Positions 58,354 through 64,000 of a DNA stretch of 64,000 nt are shown in pieces; within the stretch, counting starts at the first letter, position 1, and each line of letters opens with the position of its first letter. The position numbers were made by a program, and so were the translations under genes. Source of the stretch: Limnobacter sp. SAORIC-580 (GTDB taxonomy: Bacteria > Pseudomonadota > Gammaproteobacteria > Burkholderiales > Burkholderiaceae_B); NCBI RefSeq assembly GCF_013004065.1, contig NZ_CP053084.1, positions 2,356,001 through 2,420,000 of the forward strand, in the 5' to 3' direction. The notes under the pieces were generated by a model that was not told the DNA's origin, did no database searches, and saw only the letters and a list, made by a program, of their open reading frames with translations.

Positions 58354-58914
58354 ATGAAAACAGCACAAGAAGTTCGCCTAGGCAACGTGGTTATGGTTGG
58401 CAAAGACCCCATGGTGGTTTTGAAAACCGAATACAACAAATCAGGCCGCAACGCCGCCGTTGTAAAAATGAAAATGAAAAACCTGCTGACCGGTGCAGGT
58501 ATGGAAAGCGTTTACAAAGCGGACGAGAAGTTCGAACTGTTGGTGCTGGAACGCAAGGAAGTGACTTACTCCTACTTTGCGGACCCTATGTATGTGTTTA
58601 TGGATGCGGATTACAACCAGTACGAGGTAGAAGCCGAAAACATGGGCGACGCTTTGAACTATCTGGACGACGGCATGGAATGCGAAGTGGTGTTCTACGA
58701 CGGCAAGGCACTTTCTGTGGAATTGCCAACCAGCTTGGTGCGTGAAGTTGAGTACACAGAACCAGCCGTACGTGGAGACACATCGGGCAAGATCATGAAA
58801 GCAGCCCGTATTAAGCCCACCAGCTTTGAAATTCAGGTGCCCGCTTTCGTTGAAATTGGCGACAAGATTGAGATTGACACTCGCACTGCAGAATACCGCG
58901 CACGCGTGAAGTGA
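58354..58914 (+). CDS. efp: Elongation factor P (Arg32, rhamnosylated type)
   Basis: EF-P relieves ribosome stalling at polyproline stretches. The 186 residues have the three-domain fold. The modified tip of domain I is NKSGRNAAV with Arg32 rather than lysine, which marks the class rhamnosylated by EarP. The earP gene follows 69 bases downstream, confirming the pathway. The C-terminal signature [33 protein letters not shown] is intact. No epmA/epmB genes are expected for this class. Confidence 0.97.
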   Translation: MKTAQEVRLGNVVMVGKDPMVVLKTEYNKSGRNAAVVKMKMKNLLTGAGMESVYKADEKFELLVLERKEVTYSYFADPMYVFMDADYNQYEVEAENMGDALNYLDDGMECEVVFYDGKALSVELPTSLVREVEYTEPAVRGDTSGKIMKAARIKPTSFEIQVPAFVEIGDKIEIDTRTAEYRARVK

Positions 58915-58940
58915 TTACTCCATTTGAGATGGAAAACATG

Positions 58941-58963
58941 GGGCCCCACTTGGGGCCCTTTGT
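58941..58963 (+). terminator. Weak terminator between efp and earP
   Basis: GGGCCCC pairs with GGGGCCC around an ACTT loop, followed by TTTGTATTTT. It probably lowers earP expression relative to efp. Confidence 0.55.
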
Positions 58964-58983
58964 ATTTTCCGGTTTGAGGCTCT

Positions 58984-60054
58984 ATGCACATTGGCATTGT
59001 TTGCAAGGTAATCGATAATTTCGGTGATGCTGGCTTTTCCCTTCGCTTGGCGAAAGCACTGGCTGCGAAGGGCCATTGCGTGGATTTGTTTCACGATGAG
59101 CCAGCCACTTTTAAGGCGCTGTATCCGCACTCGGTCTACGATAACCTCAGGCTAATCGATGCGGTCAAGACGAACATCGAAACCGAGTATCGACAAACGC
59201 CAGATCTGATTCTGGAGCCATTCGGAACTTCAAGTGGGCAAACTGCATTCCGCTTTGATCTAGCGCTGAAAAGCCGTTTTCCCCGCACCCCTTGGTTGCT
59301 GATTGACTATCTTTCGTCTGAAAAATGGATTGAAAGCTTTCACCTGAACACATCAACAGACCCAATCACTGGGCACGTTACCACCTTTTTTTATCCCGGC
59401 TTTACCGACAAAACCGGGGGACTGATTCATTGCGACTACCCTGCTCGCCTGGCTGGAAAACAGCAAGCAACAAACAATACGGGTCTGAATGTTTTCGTTT
59501 TCGCCTATCCAAACGCACCTATTCGAAAGCTGATTGATCTCTGTAATTCAATTAACACCCCGGAATACGCAATAAAAATTGGACTGACAGGGAATGTTTT
59601 AGCACCCGGACCAGAGGATTGCGCCCGCCTGATTCCCTTCGTCGCACAAAGTGAATTTGATGAGTTGTTGGCGCAATATGATGTGTTGTTTGTGAGGGGA
59701 GAAGACTCATTTGTGAGAGCTCAACTGGCGGGAAAACCATTCATTTGGCAAATTTACCCGACCGAAGACGATGCACACACCGCGAAACTTGCCTGCTTTT
59801 ACGATCTGTATGCAAGCGGGCTTGGTGCAGATTGTAGATTGGCGCTTTGGAACTGCTGGCTGGCCTGGAACTGTATTGATACAACGGTAGATTTTGGCAA
59901 AGCCTGGATTAATCTTTTGCCGCATTTGCCAGAACTACAAACCCATGCGATCAAGTGGCAAGCACAACTTCTTGACGGCAGGGAACTTGTAAAGGAAGTT
60001 CTTACATGGCGTGGTTTGCAGACTCCTACTTTGAACGAAAAGCCTGATTTATAA
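58984..60054 (+). CDS. earP: EF-P arginine rhamnosyltransferase EarP
   Basis: EarP (DUF2331) is a GT-B fold inverting glycosyltransferase that adds rhamnose from dTDP-beta-L-rhamnose to Arg32 of EF-P. The 356 residues have the N-terminal CKVIDNFGDAGFSLRLAKAL, with the catalytic Asp in DNFGD. The nucleotide-binding signature is FVRGEDSFVRAQLAGKPFIWQIYPTEDDAH (Asp and Glu essential in this motif). dTDP-rhamnose synthesis genes (rmlABCD) are not in the window. Linked to efp as in other betaproteobacteria. Confidence 0.96.
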   Translation: MHIGIVCKVIDNFGDAGFSLRLAKALAAKGHCVDLFHDEPATFKALYPHSVYDNLRLIDAVKTNIETEYRQTPDLILEPFGTSSGQTAFRFDLALKSRFPRTPWLLIDYLSSEKWIESFHLNTSTDPITGHVTTFFYPGFTDKTGGLIHCDYPARLAGKQQATNNTGLNVFVFAYPNAPIRKLIDLCNSINTPEYAIKIGLTGNVLAPGPEDCARLIPFVAQSEFDELLAQYDVLFVRGEDSFVRAQLAGKPFIWQIYPTEDDAHTAKLACFYDLYASGLGADCRLALWNCWLAWNCIDTTVDFGKAWINLLPHLPELQTHAIKWQAQLLDGRELVKEVLTWRGLQTPTLNEKPDL

Positions 60055-60126
60055 GGCTTTTTTCATCAAAAGGAAACTCAATGGAAAGACAGAAACTGAA
60101 TTCAGGTTTAACGCTTGGATTCAGCA

Positions 60127-60786
60127 ATGTTGTCATTTCTTCTCTCTCTGGGTTTGGGTTTTGGTTCAATTGACCAGACGCAATTGCCCGCACACCAAGT
60201 TGAACAGATTGCCAGGGAAGTCATGACGGAACTGGAGGTGGAAATGCGAACCAAACCCTCCCTGATCGTGACGGAACGTCCCGAACCCACACCACTGGGC
60301 GCCTTGGCTTATGCCAACGGAAAATGCGTAGTCATTGTGAATACAAATGAGACGGCATGGGCGCAGTGGGGGCGATTCTTGAACGAATCCAATCGCGCCC
60401 ACTGGCAGCAAATTATCGCTGCATCAGTGGCCCACGAGATGGGACACTGCTTTCGGGAAAGCCGCTCTTTCGTGGCCAACTACGAGGTGGATGAAGACGA
60501 GTTCAGAGGGATTCAAAACACAGGGGGTTTTGGCCCGAAACCAGAGATGGTTTACAAACAAGAGCTGTTCGCTGACACCGTAGCCATTCTGTATGCCAAA
60601 GAGAATGCAGGAAACAACGCTGATTACGTGATTGAATCGATGATTCAGGCTCGAGAAAAATTCAGCGCCAATGACCCAACACACAACACGGCAAAGATGC
60701 TCAACCGACTGATTGCCGCAAAAATGACACGTCAAGGCGATGAGACTTTGGGTTTGGCGGCAACACGTTTGCTTTCTGCGCTATAA
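60127..60786 (+). CDS. Predicted zinc metallopeptidase-like protein (HExxH)
   Basis: Starting at ATG 60127 (GGA 7 bases before) gives 219 residues; a TTG at 60115 adds four. A short hydrophobic N-terminus (MLSFLLSLGLGFGS) could be a signal peptide. The zinc motif HEMGHCF is near residue 105, and ELFADTVAILYA (about 150), with Glu and Asp, may supply the third ligand as in gluzincin-like or ImmA-like enzymes. The family was not recognised. A better ribosome-binding site (AAGGAAACTCA) precedes an ATG at 60081 in another frame; see findings. Confidence 0.6.
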   Translation: MLSFLLSLGLGFGSIDQTQLPAHQVEQIAREVMTELEVEMRTKPSLIVTERPEPTPLGALAYANGKCVVIVNTNETAWAQWGRFLNESNRAHWQQIIAASVAHEMGHCFRESRSFVANYEVDEDEFRGIQNTGGFGPKPEMVYKQELFADTVAILYAKENAGNNADYVIESMIQAREKFSANDPTHNTAKMLNRLIAAKMTRQGDETLGLAATRLLSAL

Positions 60787-60800
60787 AAGCTGAAGGACTT

Positions 60801-61697
60801 TTATTTGGCTCGCGGAAAAGCATTGTCGTACACGGTGGAAAGGTGGTCAAAATCCAGAGCTGTGTAGACCTGCGTAGACGCGATCGAAGCATGCCCCAAC
60901 AATTCCTGAACGGCCCTCAGATTTTGAGTGCCTTGCAACAAATGACTTCCAAATGAGTGACGCAACATGTGGGGGTGTAAATGTTGTCCCAAACCGCAAT
61001 TTGCAGCATGGTTTGCGATATCTCGCTGTGCTTGCCTGACAGTCAACGCTTGCCCTTTGGCAGACACGAACAGGGAGGTCTCTTGCCCTCTTCCATGTTT
61101 GAGCAAGTGACGTTGGCGGGGCTCAACAAACTCCCTGAGACGAGCCTGCAATGTGTCGACCACAGGCACAATTCGGGCCTTGTTCCCCTTACCGATAACC
61201 CTCAATTCTGTAGATCCATTCAAGGCTTCGGCTCGAAGCATCAAGGCCTCGCTGATTCGCAGCCCTGTGCAATACAGCAATTCAATCAGTACATGGGCCT
61301 GCGCGAAACGGAATTCCTGCGGAAGCGGCAGAGCAAGCAATGCAGCCAAGGCGTCAACTCCCACTGCCTTGGGCAGGGACCTGGGTAGTTTGGGAGTTTT
61401 CAGCCCCAACGTGGGATCAATTTCAATAACACTGTTGTTCAGTAAATATTTGAAAAACCCCCGCCAGCTTGAGGCCACACGTGCCAGGCTGGCAGGTGCA
61501 GCACCGTTTGCATGGCGCTGAGCAAGAATTGATTTAAGTGCTGTGGGGGTGACTTGCTGTGGTGGATTGATGATCAACAACAAGTCACGCTGAGCGGCCT
61601 TTACGGAGTTGTCGCTGTAACGCCGCTCCAGCCGCAGAAAGTCCAGATACCTTTGAATCAGGATTGCGTGTTCTGGAGTCTGCTCAGCGCGGCGCAT
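60801..61697 (-). CDS. xerC: Tyrosine recombinase XerC
   Basis: XerC with XerD resolves chromosome dimers at dif. The 298 residues have an N-terminal SAM-like core-binding domain (about 10-100) and the catalytic domain with all expected residues: Arg in CTGLRISEALML, Lys in GKGNKARIVPV, HxxR in HMLRHSFGSHLL, His in LLGHASI and the nucleophile Tyr in STQVYTAL. It overlaps the DUF484 gene by 40 bases, and the order dapF-DUF484-xerC is the classical one. No dif site was recognised in the window. Confidence 0.95.
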   Translation of the reverse strand: MRRAEQTPEHAILIQRYLDFLRLERRYSDNSVKAAQRDLLLIINPPQQVTPTALKSILAQRHANGAAPASLARVASSWRGFFKYLLNNSVIEIDPTLGLKTPKLPRSLPKAVGVDALAALLALPLPQEFRFAQAHVLIELLYCTGLRISEALMLRAEALNGSTELRVIGKGNKARIVPVVDTLQARLREFVEPRQRHLLKHGRGQETSLFVSAKGQALTVRQAQRDIANHAANCGLGQHLHPHMLRHSFGSHLLQGTQNLRAVQELLGHASIASTQVYTALDFDHLSTVYDNAFPRAK

Positions 61698-62308
61698 GCG
61701 GTTTCAGCCAGAGTATTCAAAAAATCAGTTTCCAGGGTTGGCGAGAAGCGGTCTTTGTCAGGAGAACCAAATCCCAGACAACCGAAGGTTACCGGACTGG
61801 CGCCGACACGCAAAGGGATCAATACCACTGAACGTGGAACCACATCTTCGCCTTCAAAAACCGAGAGTGTCGGTGCATTCTCGGCAAATCCGCAGTAAAG
61901 ATTCTTCATACTATCGATGAGCGTTTTGTCAGAATCGTGGGCTTCAGAATTGTCCTCGCCCCACAGTTGCAAACGAACTATGGGAACCACAAATTTTTTC
62001 TTGATTGCCTCGACCAAGACAGTGGGCAAGTCACTTGCGTTTTTGACTGTGAGCAAAGTGCGGGTAATCGATTGAAGGTTGTCAATAATCGCTTGATTCT
62101 CGACAGCTGCGTGCGTCATTTCGACCACCCGGTGCTCAAGAGACTTAACCTTTTCGCGCATGGTTTGAACTTGACGCTCATGCAGCGATGCCACATTCCC
62201 TGTGCTTTGCTCTGGCAGTTTGATAAAAGCGAGAATTCCTGGATTCTTGATCAAAAAATCAGGGTGTGCTTTCAGAAAATCGGCAACCTGGACGGCCTCG
62301 TCAGTCAT
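61658..62308 (-). CDS. DUF484 family protein
   Basis: 216 residues with the DUF484 N-terminal signature (VADFLKAHPDFLIKNPGILAFIKLPEQSTGNVASLHERQVQTMREK), a short coiled-coil stretch and a GAF-like C-terminal domain. Function is not established; it is conserved between dapF and xerC in many proteobacteria. Its start overlaps the dapF stop by four bases and its end overlaps xerC by 40, so the three are likely translationally coupled. Confidence 0.92.
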   Translation of the reverse strand: MTDEAVQVADFLKAHPDFLIKNPGILAFIKLPEQSTGNVASLHERQVQTMREKVKSLEHRVVEMTHAAVENQAIIDNLQSITRTLLTVKNASDLPTVLVEAIKKKFVVPIVRLQLWGEDNSEAHDSDKTLIDSMKNLYCGFAENAPTLSVFEGEDVVPRSVVLIPLRVGASPVTFGCLGFGSPDKDRFSPTLETDFLNTLAETACAALSRLQNTQS

Positions 62309-63180
62309 AAGTAAAACTCTCCTTCGAAAACTGTTTGTGCTGGACCTGTCATGAAGACATCACTGTCCTGCTGCCCACTCCACTCAATGGTGAGGGTTCC
62401 ACCGGCTTTGACAACGTCTACGCGCTCGGCGATTAGTCCCATTTTCATACCTACGACGGCAGCTGCACATGCCCCAGTTCCACAAGCGAGGGTTTCGCCT
62501 ACCCCACGCTCATACACGCGGAGATGAACCCGACTGCGGTCTACGATATGAAGAAAGCCCACGTTAACCCTTTCAGGAAAACGGGGGTGTGATTCGAGTG
62601 TGGCGCCCAAGCGCTGAACCAAATCATCGGAGGCTGTTTGATCCAAGAGAATAACGACGTGGGGGTTACCCATAGAAGCGACGCCAACCCACAACTCTTC
62701 CAGATCAGAACCCGAGTCAACTGGGAGTTTGTATTGTGTCAGGCCACCTACCTTGCGACTGGAAAGGCCCTCCGCAATGAACGGTACCTTGCCGGGATTA
62801 AGCTGCGCAGGTCCCATATTCACTTTGACCCAATTGTGTTTGATCAACTCGGGCTGAATGATGCCAGCAAGAGTTTCAACGGTAATCTGATTTTTCTGGG
62901 TCAACCCTTTGTCGAACACATATTGTGCAAAACAGCGTGCGCCATTGCCACACTGCTGAACTTCTTGACCATCTGCATTGAAAATTCGGTACTTGAAATC
63001 GGCAAGGTCGGAAGACTCGACGATAAGAATCTGGTCAGCGCCGACGCCAAAATGGCGGTCGGCAAGCCGCTTGATCAGCCCGGGGCTGAGGTCTAGTTGA
63101 CCCGCGCAGTTGTCCAGTACAACGAAATCGTTGCCCGCACCGTGCATTTTGGTGAACTTGAGTGTATTCAAAGTTGCCAT
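62305..63180 (-). CDS. dapF: Diaminopimelate epimerase
   Basis: Interconverts LL- and meso-diaminopimelate for lysine and peptidoglycan. The 291 residues start KFTKMHGAGNDFVVLDN after a short leader. The two catalytic cysteines are in QQCGNGARCFA and ACGTGACAAAV, the paired thiol acid/base residues of this cofactor-independent racemase. It overlaps the DUF484 gene by four bases. The dapF-DUF484-xerC order is well conserved. Confidence 0.96.
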   Translation of the reverse strand: MATLNTLKFTKMHGAGNDFVVLDNCAGQLDLSPGLIKRLADRHFGVGADQILIVESSDLADFKYRIFNADGQEVQQCGNGARCFAQYVFDKGLTQKNQITVETLAGIIQPELIKHNWVKVNMGPAQLNPGKVPFIAEGLSSRKVGGLTQYKLPVDSGSDLEELWVGVASMGNPHVVILLDQTASDDLVQRLGATLESHPRFPERVNVGFLHIVDRSRVHLRVYERGVGETLACGTGACAAAVVGMKMGLIAERVDVVKAGGTLTIEWSGQQDSDVFMTGPAQTVFEGEFYL

Positions 63181-63220
63181 CGTCGCTTTGCCAAAGACCG
63201 TGGTGTATTGATTTGAAGTA

Positions 63221-64000
63221 TCAGTATATTCTGGACTCGCCGGCCGGGCGGGTTTTGAACCGCTTGTGCAACCACAAGTATTGCGGAATGTTGTCTTTCA
63301 CCCAAGACTCGATGTGATGATTCATCAGCTGCGTTGATTCAGCGTCGTCGTCCAATGGAAAGTTGGGCAACGGTGCATGAATATGAATGCTGTATCGACC
63401 CTTGCTGTATTTGGTGGTAACCGGTACGACTTGCGCCTGAAGTAGCCGGGACAATCGGGCCACCGCGGTGACCGTGGCAGCTTTGACTCCAAAAAAGTCA
63501 ACAAATACAGAGTCGCGCTCACCGAAATCCATGTCGGGCAAATAGTACAAAGGACGCCCCTTTTTCATCGCGGCCAGCAATGGACGCACGCCCTGTTGGC
63601 GAGACAACAGTAGTTGATCGCCAAACTTTGAGCGTCCTTGCAATATCAACGAATTCAACACGGGATTCTTTTGGTTTGAATACATGGTGACCATGTCGAT
63701 TTCAAGACACAGACGACTCCACGCGGCATCGAGCCCAAGAAAATGTGGGGCCAGAAAGATAGTTGGAGACGCCGAGTCAAGAATAGCCAAGCCTTCCGGG
63801 TTCTCAATTCGCACCCGATCACGCACCACCTTTTGATTGCCTGACCACAGCCAAGCCCTGTCCAGAAAAGTACGCAGGTAAAAGTAGATGTGAGCCATGG
63901 CCCAACGGATGCGCTGGAAAATGGACGAATCAGGAAAACACAAGGAAAGGTTGGTGAGTGCGACCATTCGACGCTCACGCGCTAGGGCGAACAACAACAT
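63221..64000 (-). CDS. Lipid A / lysophospholipid acyltransferase (LpxL/HtrB family), C-terminal part
   Basis: The gene runs off the right edge; 259 residues up to the stop at 63221 are visible, probably missing about 30-40 N-terminal residues. The acyltransferase motif HxxxxD is present as HFLGLD, with the second motif in GRPLYYLPDMDFGERDSVFVDFFG and the third near ARLSRLLQAQVVPVTTKY. This is the LpxL/LpxM pattern that adds secondary acyl chains to lipid A at the inner membrane. It is 40 bases upstream of dapF on the same strand. Which acyl position is modified is unclear. Confidence 0.85.
   Translation of the reverse strand: MLLFALARERRMVALTNLSLCFPDSSIFQRIRWAMAHIYFYLRTFLDRAWLWSGNQKVVRDRVRIENPEGLAILDSASPTIFLAPHFLGLDAAWSRLCLEIDMVTMYSNQKNPVLNSLILQGRSKFGDQLLLSRQQGVRPLLAAMKKGRPLYYLPDMDFGERDSVFVDFFGVKAATVTAVARLSRLLQAQVVPVTTKYSKGRYSIHIHAPLPNFPLDDDAESTQLMNHHIESWVKDNIPQYLWLHKRFKTRPAGESRIY

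Overview
The window is a contiguous piece of a betaproteobacterial chromosome, most likely order Burkholderiales. Evidence: the order rplS-trmD-rimM-rpsP, the block rpsA-cmk-aroA-tyrA-hisC-pheA-serC-gyrA, EF-P with Arg32 paired with EarP, and the overall protein character. Moderate GC and the DUF1302/DUF1329/RND cluster would fit a Limnobacter-like organism, but the genus is an inference. No prophage, transposase or CRISPR array is visible; most of the window is core chromosome.

Layout. 1-3,200: a truncated APC-type permease, ridA and recG. 3,300-5,700: the ribosome-maturation operon rpsP-rimM-trmD-rplS with a clear promoter. 5,700-6,300: a small TM2-domain protein and a candidate 6S RNA. 6,300-12,100: lipopolysaccharide heptose genes (hldD, rfaE1), lapB/lapA, ihfB and rpsA. 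12,100-21,100: cmk, aromatic amino-acid and serine genes, and gyrA. 21,200-25,600: an amidohydrolase, ompA, ubiG, gph and tmRNA, followed by two identical 194-bp tandem units that each end in a copy of the tmRNA 3' end.

25,600-39,700 is mixed: cytochrome c, a PQQ-type sugar dehydrogenase, a RarD-like permease, a LysR regulator facing an old-yellow-enzyme reductase, a MazG-like hydrolase, the glutathione-dependent formaldehyde pathway (frmA, fghA), an ECF sigma factor with an NrsF-type anti-sigma factor, a 2OG-Fe(II) oxygenase, a CheV protein and an unrecognised acidic protein. 39,700-46,800 holds a four-gene envelope cluster: DUF1302 outer-membrane protein, DUF1329 protein, YCF48-like propeller and MMPL/RND permease. 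This is the best candidate here for a poorly characterised system. 47,000-51,400 has an Ada/Ogt repair protein, a reductase and two esterase-like hydrolases.

51,500-57,500 is a complete rRNA operon on the minus strand (16S, tRNA-Ile, tRNA-Ala, 23S, 5S) with promoter, boxA elements, RNase III-type processing stem and terminator. 57,500-64,000 contains a 16S pseudouridine synthase, efp-earP, a HExxH protein, and xerC-DUF484-dapF plus a truncated lipid A acyltransferase. Coordinates and motifs were read by eye; no alignment or database search was run.
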